The notes beneath the pieces are model-generated. The model saw only the letters and a list, made by a program, of their open reading frames with translations, did no database searches and was not told the DNA's origin. Made by a program: the position numbers and the translations under genes. 64,000 nt of DNA from Rhodocyclaceae bacterium (GTDB taxonomy: Bacteria; Pseudomonadota; Gammaproteobacteria; Burkholderiales; Rhodocyclaceae): contig JAKLLG010000006.1 of assembly GCA_023150275.1 (NCBI GenBank), positions 62,001 to 126,000 on the forward strand. Direction: 5' to 3'. Shown piece by piece: positions 35,507 to 43,691 of the stretch; the stretch's first letter is position 1, and the number at the start of each line of letters is the position of its first letter.

Positions 35507-37429
35507 ATGAGTTCAGCCGTTGGGGCGAGTGCGACCCGGATGCTGGTCGATGCAACCGTCGAGATGCTGCGCCGGCATTCACCCTTCGACCGCATGGAGC
35601 GCGACGCGCTGGTCTTCCTTGCCGAACGCGCCAAGCTCGGCTATTTCCCCAAGGATGCGCACGTGGTCACGCCGGACATGGGGCCGGTGAGCAGCTTCTA
35701 CATCATTCAGCGCGGCAAGGTGCTGGCCCGCCAGTCCGGCGAAATCAACGTCACCGAATACTCGTCGCTGACCCTCGGGCCCGGCGAGTGCTTTCCGATC
35801 GGTTCGGTGATGGCGCGGCGCGCCTCGACCAATGCCTACATCGCCATCGAGGACACCTTCTGCTACCAGTTGCCGGCAGACGACTTCGTGCAGCTGATGC
35901 AGATGAGCCAGCCCTTCAACCAGTTCTGCACCCAGTACATTGCCACGCTGCTCAACCAGTCGCGGCGGCAGCTGCAGGTGCAGTTCGCGCAGCGCGCCGC
36001 CGAGCAGCAGTCGATGAATTCGCCGCTCTCGGCGATTCTCGCCAAGGCGCCGCTGGCGGTGCCGCCGGAAACGCCGATCCGTCAGGTCATCGAGACCATG
36101 GTCGCCGGCCACGTCGGCTCGATGGTGGTGGTCGATGAGGAGAAGCGGCCGGTCGGCATCTTCACGCAATCCGATGCGTTGAAGCGCATCCTGCTGCCGG
36201 GGATATCGCTCGATCGGCCGATTACCGACGTGATGTCGTCGCGGCCGCATGCGCTTTCCGAGCATGCCCACGTCTATGACGCGGCGCTGGCGATGGCCAT
36301 GCACAGCGTGCGCCACGTACTGGTCACCGACGAAGAGGGGACGCTCAAGGGGGTCGTCTCCGAGCGCGACCTGTTTACGCTGCAGCGTGTCGGCCTGCGC
36401 CAGATCCGCCAGTCCATCGAGGGCGCGCAGGACATCGAGGTGCTGAAACAGGCCGGTGCCGACGTACGCCAGCTGGCGCTCAACATGCTCGCGCAGGGCG
36501 TTGGCGCCGAGCAACTGACGCAGTTCATCTCCGCGCTGAACGACACCGTGACACGCCGCGTGCTGCAGTTGAACCTGGCGAGGCACGACCTCTACGGCAT
36601 CGAATGGGCGTGGCTCGCCTTCGGCTCGGAAGGGCGCGACGAGCAGACCTTCAGTACCGACCAGGACAACGGAATCATCTACACCTGCACCGACATCCAG
36701 ACCCGCGAGGAACTGGAGCTGCGTCTGCTCGAATTCGCACAGGATGTTAACCGCGATCTCGATGCCGTCGGCTTCCCCTTCTGCAAGGGCAACATCATGG
36801 CCAGCAACCCGGAACTGTGCCTCACGCTGGAGGGCTGGGAAGAAAAATTCGACCGCTGGATCCGCGTGCCGGAACCGCAGGCCTTGCTCAATGCCTCGAT
36901 CTTCTTCGATTTCCGCGCGCTCTACGGCGCCAGCCATCTCGCCGACCGGCTGCGTGTTTCGCTGCTGCGCATGGCCAAGGCCCAGCCGGTCTTCCTGCGC
37001 ATGATGGCGGCCAATGCGCTGACGGTGCAGCCCCCGCTCGGCAAGTTCCGCGACTTCGTCACCGATCTCAACGCCGATCATCCCGGCTGCATCGATCTCA
37101 AGACCTACGGTGCGCGCATCTTCATCGACGCCGCCCGCATCTTCGCGCTGGCCACCGGCACCTACAACACCAACACCATCCAGCGCATCAAGCTCTCCAG
37201 CCAGCGCATGGGGGTTGCGCCGGAAGAGGCCGCGGCGATCGTCGAAGGCTTCAATTTCATCCAGCTGCTGCGCCTGCGGCACCAGCATTTCGAAGAGGAG
37301 CACGGTCGTCCCGGCGACAATTTCATCAATCCGGATCAGTTGAACGAGCTCGACCGGCGCATCCTCAAGGAAGCGTTCCGCCAGGTCCGCAAGCTGCAGC
37401 AGCGGCTGAAACTGGATTACCAGACCTGA
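35507..37429 (+). CDS. cNMP-like / CBS / DUF294 nucleotidyltransferase
   Basis: A 640-residue protein: cyclic-nucleotide-binding fold (about 20-150; SSFYIIQRGKVLAR, GPGECFPIGSVMARRAST), two CBS domains (about 165-290; VGSMVVVDEEKRPVGIFTQSDALKR, VRHVLVTDEEGTLKGVVSERDL), DUF294 nucleotidyltransferase (FGSEGRDEQTFSTDQDNG, G373, D385/D387; CKGNIMASNP) and the DUF294_C helical domain. The cNMP fold lacks the usual FGE Glu, so cAMP binding is doubtful. Strong GGGGGAAAG before ATG 35507. In acs neighbourhoods this family is taken to be a regulator of acetate metabolism; its nucleotidylation target is unknown. Confidence 0.92.
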   Translation: MSSAVGASATRMLVDATVEMLRRHSPFDRMERDALVFLAERAKLGYFPKDAHVVTPDMGPVSSFYIIQRGKVLARQSGEINVTEYSSLTLGPGECFPIGSVMARRASTNAYIAIEDTFCYQLPADDFVQLMQMSQPFNQFCTQYIATLLNQSRRQLQVQFAQRAAEQQSMNSPLSAILAKAPLAVPPETPIRQVIETMVAGHVGSMVVVDEEKRPVGIFTQSDALKRILLPGISLDRPITDVMSSRPHALSEHAHVYDAALAMAMHSVRHVLVTDEEGTLKGVVSERDLFTLQRVGLRQIRQSIEGAQDIEVLKQAGADVRQLALNMLAQGVGAEQLTQFISALNDTVTRRVLQLNLARHDLYGIEWAWLAFGSEGRDEQTFSTDQDNGIIYTCTDIQTREELELRLLEFAQDVNRDLDAVGFPFCKGNIMASNPELCLTLEGWEEKFDRWIRVPEPQALLNASIFFDFRALYGASHLADRLRVSLLRMAKAQPVFLRMMAANALTVQPPLGKFRDFVTDLNADHPGCIDLKTYGARIFIDAARIFALATGTYNTNTIQRIKLSSQRMGVAPEEAAAIVEGFNFIQLLRLRHQHFEEEHGRPGDNFINPDQLNELDRRILKEAFRQVRKLQQRLKLDYQT

Positions 37430-37442
37430 GCGGCCGCCGGCA

Positions 37443-38162
37443 ATGAAGTGGCTGAAGGATATCCTCGGGTCCGTCACGGGCAGCGCCGCCGCTGACCTGT
37501 CGCCGGCGCAGGCAGCGCGGCTGGCGGCCTGGCAGAAGCGGCCGCGCGAGGATTTTGCTCGCTCGCATTTCCGCACGCGCTACGTGGTCGCCGATGTCGA
37601 GGCGAGCGGCCTGCATATGGCCAAGGACCGCCTGATCTCGATCGGCGCGGTTGCGGTATTCGAAGGCGCCATCGACGTCGGCGATGCCTTCGAGGTCGTC
37701 CTGCGCCAGGATGAAGTCAGCTCGCACGAAAACATCCTCATCCACGGCATTGGCGGCAGTGCCCAGCGCGAGGGTGTTGATCCGGTTGAAGCGCTGCTCG
37801 CCTTTCTCGACTACGTCGGGCATGCACCGCTGGTGGCCTATCACGCCGAGTTCGATCAGGCGATGATCGGCCGTGCCATGCACGCGTATCTTGGCCGCGA
37901 GATCGAACTGCCGTGGATCGATCTCGCCTGGGTGATGCCCGAGCTGTTTCGCGAGAAGATCGACGGCCAGGTCGTCCTCGACGAATGGCTGGCGCGCTTC
38001 GGCATCGATCACATCGCCCGCCACAACGCGCTCTCCGATGCCTACGCCACCGCCAAGTTGCTGCTCGTCGCCGAAGCACGGGCGGCGCAGCTGGGCAAGG
38101 ATTCTCCCGCCGTGTTCATGGAGATCGAAAAGGCGCGCCGCTGGGTGCGGCGCGCACTCTAG
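37443..38162 (+). CDS. DEDDh 3'-5' exonuclease (DnaQ-like)
   Basis: A 239-residue stand-alone exonuclease: D51/E53 in VADVEASGL, YHAEFDQAM and HNALSDAYATA with the DEDDh His-Asp pair. The N-terminal 40 residues (MKWLKDILGSVTG...) are family-specific. It starts 13 nt after the DUF294 gene and ends 8 nt before the symporter gene, so all three are one transcriptional unit. The low similarity to polymerase-III epsilon and the context suggest a nucleotide- or RNA-related role in acetate regulation rather than replication proofreading. Confidence 0.9.
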   Translation: MKWLKDILGSVTGSAAADLSPAQAARLAAWQKRPREDFARSHFRTRYVVADVEASGLHMAKDRLISIGAVAVFEGAIDVGDAFEVVLRQDEVSSHENILIHGIGGSAQREGVDPVEALLAFLDYVGHAPLVAYHAEFDQAMIGRAMHAYLGREIELPWIDLAWVMPELFREKIDGQVVLDEWLARFGIDHIARHNALSDAYATAKLLLVAEARAAQLGKDSPAVFMEIEKARRWVRRAL

Positions 38163-38170
38163 AGCGGACA

Positions 38171-40216
38171 ATGAGCGTTCCCAACACCGAACTGCCGAAC
38201 CGGCTGCGCAACTACTACCTCGGCTACACCGGGGTATTCGTTGTATTGATCCTCGGCCTCGCCGTCGCCGAGCGTTATGGCATGTCGCCGCGCTGGATCG
38301 GCTACGCCTTCCTCTTCTTCACGATCATCATCTACGCGGCCATCGGCATCATGAGCCGCACCACCAACGTCTCCGAATACTACGTCGCCGGCCGGCGTGT
38401 GCCGGCGGTGTTCAACGGCATGGCCACCGGCGCCGACTGGATGAGCGCCGCGTCCTTCATCGGGCTCGCTGGCACGCTCTACCTCTCCGGCTATCAGGGT
38501 CTCGCCTACGTGATGGGCTGGACCGGCGGCTACGTGCTGGTGGCGCTGCTGCTCGCGCCCTATCTGCGCCGCTTTGGGCAATACACCGTGCCGGATTTTC
38601 TTGCCGCCCGCTACGGCGGCAACAGTGCCCGCCTGGTCGGCGTGTTCGCCACCGTGCTTGCCTCATTCGTCTATGTCGTTGCGCAGATCTACGGCGTCGG
38701 CCTGATCGCCAGCCGCTTCGTCGGCCTGCAGTTCGAGATCGGCGTCTTCCTCGGTCTCGCCGGCATCCTCGTCTGCTCCTTTCTCGGCGGCATGAAGGCC
38801 GTGACGTGGACGCAGGTGGCGCAGTACGTGATCCTCATCGTCGCCTATGTGACGCCGGTGGCGATGCTCTCGGTCAAGGTCACCGGTTCGCCCGTGCCGC
38901 AGCTCAGCTACTGGCAGGTGGTCGACAAGGTGCGCGTGCTCGAAACGCAGATCTTCAACCTGCCCGACGAAGTCTCGGCGCGCGAGCGCTTCCAGGAGCG
39001 TGCCGATGCCTATGCGGCGCGCATCGAGGCGCTGCCGCAATCCCTGACCGAGGAAAAGCACCGGCTGTCGACGATGATCAACGAGCGCAAGTTCGACCCG
39101 GCAACCCCGATGCGCGACGTGCTGGTGCTCGAACGCCAGCGGCGCGACCTGCCGGCCACGCCGGAGCAGGCGAGGGTACGCTGGAAGGAGGCGCAGAAGG
39201 CCGCGCAGGAGCGAGCCAAGATGCCCAGCCACCATACCGAGGCCTACCCTGGCGCTACCGAGGCGGCACGCAACGCCGCGCGCATCAATTTTCTGACGCT
39301 GGTGTTCTGCCTGATGGTGGGTACTGCCGCGCTGCCGCACATTCTGATGCGCTATTACACGACGCCAACGGTGAGCGAAGCGCGGCGCTCGGTGTTCTGG
39401 TCGCTCGTTTTCATTCTTGCCCTGTACCTGACCGCGCCGGCCTACGCCGTATTCGCCAAGCACGAGATCTACCTGCACCTCGTCAATAGCGAGATCGCGC
39501 GCCTGCCGGGGTGGATCGCCGCCTGGGGCAAGCTCGGCCTCGTTTCGATCGAGGACATCAACCACGACGGCATCCTGCAACTCGCCGAGCTGACGCTGAA
39601 CCCCGACGTGATCGTGCTGGCAACGCCGGAAATCGCCGGGTTGCCCTACGTGATCTCGGGGCTGGTTGCGGCAGGAGCGCTGGCCGCCGCGTTGTCGACC
39701 GCCGACGGCCTGCTGCTCACCATCACCGGCGCCATGTCGCACGACGTCTATTACAAGATCATCCGCCCGCAGGCCAGCACGCAGTGGCGGCTGGTCATCT
39801 CCAAATCCCTGCTGCTCGTGGTGGCCGTCATCGCGGCCATGTTTGCCGCGCAGAAGCCGGCCACCATCCTCGCGATGGTGGCGTGGGCCTTCTCGATCGC
39901 CGGTGCTGCTTTCTTCCCGGCGCTGGTGCTCGGCATCTTCTGGAAACGGGCGAACAAGCAGGGTGCCGTGGCCGGCATGGTCGCCGGCCTGCTGATCACG
40001 CTCTACTACATGGTACGCGTGCAGTTCGACAGCATTGAATGGCTTGGCCTGCACGGCATCGGCATGGAACCGTGGCTGGACATCCAGTCCACCTCGGCCG
40101 GCGTCTGGGGCATCCCGGTCGGTTTTCTGGTGATCATCGCCGTCAGTTTGCTGACGCCGCCGCCACCGCCGGAAACGCAACGGCTGGTCGAAACGCTGCG
40201 CTACCCCGCGCCCTGA
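38171..40216 (+). CDS. Large sodium/solute symporter (ActP-related, VC_2705 subfamily), copy 1
   Basis: A 681-residue SLC5-family symporter, longer than E. coli ActP (549 aa). Core signatures: VSEYYVAGRRVPAVFNGMATGADWMSAASFIGLAG, FLGGMKAVTWTQVAQY, LMVGTAALPHILMRYYTTP and SGLVAAGALAAALSTADGLLLT. Residues about 240-370 hold a charged, helical insertion between membrane segments. An EF-hand-type loop DINHDGILQLAE spans residues 462-473. No small DUF4212/DUF485 partner precedes it. Acetate or another short-chain acid is the likely substrate from its link to acs. Confidence 0.9.
   Translation: MSVPNTELPNRLRNYYLGYTGVFVVLILGLAVAERYGMSPRWIGYAFLFFTIIIYAAIGIMSRTTNVSEYYVAGRRVPAVFNGMATGADWMSAASFIGLAGTLYLSGYQGLAYVMGWTGGYVLVALLLAPYLRRFGQYTVPDFLAARYGGNSARLVGVFATVLASFVYVVAQIYGVGLIASRFVGLQFEIGVFLGLAGILVCSFLGGMKAVTWTQVAQYVILIVAYVTPVAMLSVKVTGSPVPQLSYWQVVDKVRVLETQIFNLPDEVSARERFQERADAYAARIEALPQSLTEEKHRLSTMINERKFDPATPMRDVLVLERQRRDLPATPEQARVRWKEAQKAAQERAKMPSHHTEAYPGATEAARNAARINFLTLVFCLMVGTAALPHILMRYYTTPTVSEARRSVFWSLVFILALYLTAPAYAVFAKHEIYLHLVNSEIARLPGWIAAWGKLGLVSIEDINHDGILQLAELTLNPDVIVLATPEIAGLPYVISGLVAAGALAAALSTADGLLLTITGAMSHDVYYKIIRPQASTQWRLVISKSLLLVVAVIAAMFAAQKPATILAMVAWAFSIAGAAFFPALVLGIFWKRANKQGAVAGMVAGLLITLYYMVRVQFDSIEWLGLHGIGMEPWLDIQSTSAGVWGIPVGFLVIIAVSLLTPPPPPETQRLVETLRYPAP
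39554..39589 (+). other. EF-hand-like loop in symporter copy 1
   Basis: Codes for DINHDGILQLAE, matching the 12-residue EF-hand loop D-x-N-x-D-G-I-x-x-x-x-E (D462, N464, D466, G467, E473). It lies in a loop between predicted membrane helices. Confidence 0.6.
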
Positions 40217-40518
40217 GGCGATTTTCAGGCGTTTCGGCCCTTCCGCGCATGCCTGGTGCGCTGTAAGTATTTGGTCAGTGCCTTGTAAGGTTCGTGAAAG
40301 GATCATGGCGCAACCTAGTTGTGCAAGATTGGATTTGATCTTGGTCAAAGCTGAATCCACACCAGCTCCGGTAAAGGCCAAATCCGTCTCTGAGAAGGCG
40401 CTGCCCAGGGCGACAGACCGGAATATCGGGCAGCGACTTCAGAGTGCCGTGCCGCAGCAGTCGGGCGGTGCGGCGAAAGCCAACACTGGGAGACTTTCTT
40501 AGGAGGAGGGACCCTTCC
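40217..40518. other. Leader and control region of the DUF4212-symporter operon
   Basis: About 300 nt without a gene. From 5' to 3' it holds TGTAAG at 40262 and 40284 (22 bp apart), an imperfect palindrome GCGCAAC-CTA-GTTGTGC (40308-40324), an FNR-like site (40335-40348), and a possible leader hairpin with stems CGCTGCCC (40400-40407) and GGGCAGCG (40439-40446). Confidence 0.5.
40335..40348. promoter_or_regulatory. Candidate FNR/DNR-type site
   Basis: TTGATCTTGGTCAA fits TTGAT-N4-(A/G)TCAA, the consensus of FNR/ANR/DNR regulators, with one deviation from a perfect palindrome. It lies about 170 bp upstream of the DUF4212 start codon, which is far, so the promoter must also be distant. Confidence 0.45.
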
Positions 40519-40782
40519 ATGCAATTGACGCAAAAGCACGTCGAGTACTGGCAGAAGAATCTACGGATTACTTCTGTCCTGCTCGCCATCTGGTTCGTCG
40601 TTACCTTCGTCTTCGGCTGGTACGCGCGCGAACTCAACGAAATCAACTTCATCGGCCCGCTGGGCTTCTACATGGGCGCGCAAGGATCGCTGATCATCTA
40701 CGTGTTGATCATCTGGTTCTATGGCCGGTACATGAACAACATGGACAAGGAATACGGCGTCCACGAAGGGGAGGATGAGTGA
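40519..40782 (+). CDS. DUF4212 sodium/solute symporter small subunit
   Basis: An 87-residue membrane protein with two helices (about 18-38 and 52-73): MQLTQKHVEYWQKNLRI, WFVVTFVFGWYARELNEINFIGPLGFYMGAQGSLIIYVLIIWFYGRYMNNMDKEYGV. These are hallmarks of TIGR03647/DUF4212 proteins that accompany VC_2705-type symporters. A very strong AGGAGGAGGG lies 8 nt upstream, and its stop overlaps the next start (TGATG). Confidence 0.95.
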   Translation: MQLTQKHVEYWQKNLRITSVLLAIWFVVTFVFGWYARELNEINFIGPLGFYMGAQGSLIIYVLIIWFYGRYMNNMDKEYGVHEGEDE

Positions 40783-42893
40783 TGGCAGGCCAATCGCAAG
40801 CAGCATTCACCGCCCAGCTGAAGAAGTACTACAGCTTCTACACGGGCGGTTTCATCGCGTTCGTCATCTGCGTCGGTATCCTCGAATTTGCCGGCGTGCC
40901 GAACAAGATCCTCGGCTACCTGTTCCTTGCCGCAACCATCCTGCTCTACGCCGGCATCGGCTTCATGTCGAAGACGGCGGAGGTGTCGGAATACTACGTT
41001 GCCGGTCGTCGCGTGCCAGCCTTCTTCAACGGCATGGCCACGGGTGCGGACTGGATGTCGGCGGCGTCCTTCATCGGCATGGCGGGTACCCTGTACCTGA
41101 CCGGCTATGACGGCCTCGCCTTCGTCATGGGCTGGACCGGTGGCTACTGTCTGGTGGCCCTGTTCCTTGCTCCGTACCTGCGCAAGTTCGGTCAGTTCAC
41201 GATTCCGGACTTCCTCGGCGCCCGTTACGGCGGCAACATCCCGCGCCTGATCGGCGTGATCGCCGCCATCACCTGCTCGTTCACCTACGTGATTGCGCAG
41301 ATCTACGGCGTCGGCATCATCACCAGCCGCTTCACCGGCCTGGAGTTCACCATCGGCGTCTTTGTCGGTCTCGCCGGCATTCTGGTCTGCTCGTTCCTTG
41401 GTGGCATGAAGGCCGTCACCTGGACGCAGGTGGCCCAGTACATCATCCTGATCGTGGCCTACATGATCCCGGTGGTGTGGCTGTCGGTGAAGCACACCGG
41501 CATCCCGGTGCCGCAGCTCTCCGCCTACACCTCGGCACTGCCGAAGGTGACCGCGCTGGAGAAAGAGTTCAACGACAAGGCGACACCCAAGGGGGCCAAG
41601 GAGGAAGAGGTTCGCGCCATCTACCGCCAGCGTGCCGCCGACGCCGATGCCAAGCTGAAGGGTCTGGAGGCCGGTGGCGCCAAGTTCCTCGCCGAGGAAA
41701 AGGAGAAGCTGGTCGCCAAGGTTTCCGAGCTGCGCACCACGGGTGGCGAACCCAAGGCCATTGAGGCGGCGGAAAAGGCGGTGAAAGACTTCCCGGCCGA
41801 TCCGGCCGCAGCGAAGAAGGCCTGGACTGCCGCGAAGACGGGTTCTGCCGCCAAGGCGGCACCGGTCAAGGCGCACGCCGAAGCCTTCGCCGCCAAGGAC
41901 GACAACGCCCGTGCCATCGCGAAGAAGAACTTCCTCGCGCTGATCCTCTGCCTGATGGTGGGTACCGCCGCGCTGCCACACATCCTGATGCGCTACTACA
42001 CCACGCCGTCGGTGGCGGAGGCGCGCACCTCGGTGTTCTGGTCGCTGTTCTTCATCTTCCTGCTCTACTTCACCGCACCGGCACTGGCCATCCTGGCCAA
42101 GTACGAGGTGTATAGCCAGCTGGTGGGCTCGTCATTCGCGTCCTTGCCTGCCTGGGTGTCGAACTGGGCAACGGTAGACAAGACGCTGATGTCAGTGGTC
42201 GATATCAACAAGGACGGCATCGTCCAGCTCGCCGAAGTCACGCTCGGCGGCGACCTCATCGTGCTTGCCACGCCCGAGATCGCCGGCCTGCCGTACGTGA
42301 TCTCCGGTCTGGTTGCTGCCGGTGGTCTGGCTGCCGCGCTGTCCACGGCCGACGGTCTGCTGCTGACCATCGCCAACGCGCTGTCGCACGACATCTACTA
42401 CAAGATGATCGACCCGAATGCGCCGACAACCCGCCGTCTGGTGGTGTCGAAAGCGCTGCTGCTGGTGGTGGCGGCCCTCGCGGCCTACGTCACCTCGCTG
42501 AAACCGGGCGATATCCTGTTCCTCGTCGGGGCGGCGTTCTCGCTGGCGGCCTCCGGGTTCTTCCCGGCGCTCGTCTGCGGCGTGTTCTGGAAGCGGGCGA
42601 ACAAGCTCGGCGCCATCCTCGGCATGTCGGCCGGCCTCTTCATCTGCGGCTACTACATGTATCTGACCTATCCGTTCTTCGGGGTCAATGCACCGAAGTG
42701 GTGGGACATCAACCCGATCTCGGCCGGCATCTTCGGCATCCCGGCCGGCTTCATCGGCTTGATCGTCGGGTCGCTGATTTCCCCGGCGCCGTCGAAGGAA
42801 GTCCAGCACCTGGTCGATCACGTTCGCTATCCGAGCCTGGAAGGCGACACGATGGACACTGCCTCCCAGGCGGGTGCCGTCGGCGGTCACTAA
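40782..42893 (+). CDS. Large sodium/solute symporter (ActP-related, VC_2705 subfamily), copy 2
   Basis: A 703-residue symporter paralogous to the one at 38171, with the same core (VSEYYVAGRRVPAFFNGMATGADWMSAASFIGMAG, LMVGTAALPHILMRYYTTP). Residues about 240-380 are a Lys/Ala/Glu-rich, probably helical cytosolic insertion different in sequence from copy 1. An EF-hand-like loop DINKDGIVQLAE spans residues 474-485. Translationally coupled to its DUF4212 subunit. Probably takes up acetate or propionate by Na+ symport. Confidence 0.93.
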   Translation: MAGQSQAAFTAQLKKYYSFYTGGFIAFVICVGILEFAGVPNKILGYLFLAATILLYAGIGFMSKTAEVSEYYVAGRRVPAFFNGMATGADWMSAASFIGMAGTLYLTGYDGLAFVMGWTGGYCLVALFLAPYLRKFGQFTIPDFLGARYGGNIPRLIGVIAAITCSFTYVIAQIYGVGIITSRFTGLEFTIGVFVGLAGILVCSFLGGMKAVTWTQVAQYIILIVAYMIPVVWLSVKHTGIPVPQLSAYTSALPKVTALEKEFNDKATPKGAKEEEVRAIYRQRAADADAKLKGLEAGGAKFLAEEKEKLVAKVSELRTTGGEPKAIEAAEKAVKDFPADPAAAKKAWTAAKTGSAAKAAPVKAHAEAFAAKDDNARAIAKKNFLALILCLMVGTAALPHILMRYYTTPSVAEARTSVFWSLFFIFLLYFTAPALAILAKYEVYSQLVGSSFASLPAWVSNWATVDKTLMSVVDINKDGIVQLAEVTLGGDLIVLATPEIAGLPYVISGLVAAGGLAAALSTADGLLLTIANALSHDIYYKMIDPNAPTTRRLVVSKALLLVVAALAAYVTSLKPGDILFLVGAAFSLAASGFFPALVCGVFWKRANKLGAILGMSAGLFICGYYMYLTYPFFGVNAPKWWDINPISAGIFGIPAGFIGLIVGSLISPAPSKEVQHLVDHVRYPSLEGDTMDTASQAGAVGGH
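42201..42236 (+). other. EF-hand-like loop in symporter copy 2
   Basis: Codes for DINKDGIVQLAE (D474 to E485), at the equivalent position to the loop in copy 1. Conservation in both paralogues, while flanking residues differ, suggests function. Confidence 0.6.
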
Positions 42894-42938
42894 GTTCGAT
42901 CCCCGCTGGCTTGTCTGAGTGCGCAAGCCAGCCTTTCG

Positions 42939-42963
42939 AGGCCCGCTCCGGCGGGCCTTTTTT
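42939..42963 (+). terminator. Rho-independent terminator after symporter copy 2
   Basis: An 8-bp AGGCCCGC/GCGGGCCT stem, TCCG loop and T6 run, 46 nt after the stop. Confidence 0.9.
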
Positions 42964-42993
42964 GCGGCTACATCCAGCTGAATCGCCGCTGAA

Positions 42994-43024
42994 ACGAAAA
43001 CGCCCCCGCGGTCCGGGGGCGTTT
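42994..43024 (-). terminator. Rho-independent terminator of the TPR gene
   Basis: On the minus strand AAACGCCCCC pairs with GGGGGCGTTT, followed by TCGTTTC, 19 nt after the TPR gene stop. It forms a back-to-back pair with the symporter terminator. Confidence 0.75.
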
Positions 43025-43042
43025 CCTTGCCTGCGCAGGGCG

Positions 43043-43630
43043 TCAGAACGGAAGTTCGGTGATCAGATCGTCAAAGTCATGCACGCCGGTATCCTTGATC
43101 AGCTTGTTGGCACGCTTCGAATCCATGTTCTTCAGCTCGACGATGGCGGCGCGCGCGCGCTTCATGTCGCCGCTGTGAAAGCACGCCATGCCAAGGTGAT
43201 AGCGTCCTTCGGCGTTGTGCGGCTGCAAGCGGCAGGCTTCTTCAAGCGCCTTCACCGCCTCGCCGTGATCGCCCAGTTGGGCGTACGCCATGCCCATGCC
43301 GTGCCATGCGCGGTCGATGTGAGGGTTCAGTCGCAATGCTTCGCGAAATCCCGCGATTGCCTCGTGAAAGCGGCCGCCGCGCTCGCGCACGAAACCGAGG
43401 TTGAACCAGGTTTCCGCACTTTCTGGATCAAGGCGGGTCGCCTCCTCGAACCAGTGTGCCGCCTCCGGGAAATGATCCTGCTTCGCCTGGATCGCGCCCA
43501 GACTGCGCGCGGCTTCGGCCGTGGGATTGTGGCGGAACGCGATGACGTACTCTTCGTAGGCGCGCGTCTCGTTGCCGATGAAATGGAACAGCCAGGCGCG
43601 CGTATTGTGGCGCCACTCTTCGAAATTCAT
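43043..43630 (-). CDS. Tetratricopeptide repeat protein
   Basis: A 195-residue soluble protein made of about four TPR units (residues 35-165): AEAARSLGAIQAKQDHFPEAAHWFEEATRLDP, AETWFNLGFVRERGGRFHEAIAGFREALRLNP, RAWHGMGMAYAQLGDHGEAVKALEEACRLQP, EGRYHLGMACFHSGDMKRARAAI. A scaffold for protein interactions; the partner is unknown. It is divergent from the small membrane protein at 43692 with a 61-nt spacer. Confidence 0.9.
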   Translation of the reverse strand: MNFEEWRHNTRAWLFHFIGNETRAYEEYVIAFRHNPTAEAARSLGAIQAKQDHFPEAAHWFEEATRLDPESAETWFNLGFVRERGGRFHEAIAGFREALRLNPHIDRAWHGMGMAYAQLGDHGEAVKALEEACRLQPHNAEGRYHLGMACFHSGDMKRARAAIVELKNMDSKRANKLIKDTGVHDFDDLITELPF

Positions 43631-43691
43631 GCCTGTATGTCTCCGGATATGCGGGTTGTTTTAGAATGAAACAAATCTTTGTGGAAGCGAC

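Noticed and set aside
40300..40326. A sigma-54 promoter upstream of DUF4212
   Set aside because: TGGCGC is followed by TTGTGC, but the GG to GC spacing is wrong for a -24/-12 element.
38663..40381. A 572-codon minus-strand frame across symporter copy 1
   Set aside because: His/Asp/Gly/Arg-rich shadow of the symporter; no recognisable domain.
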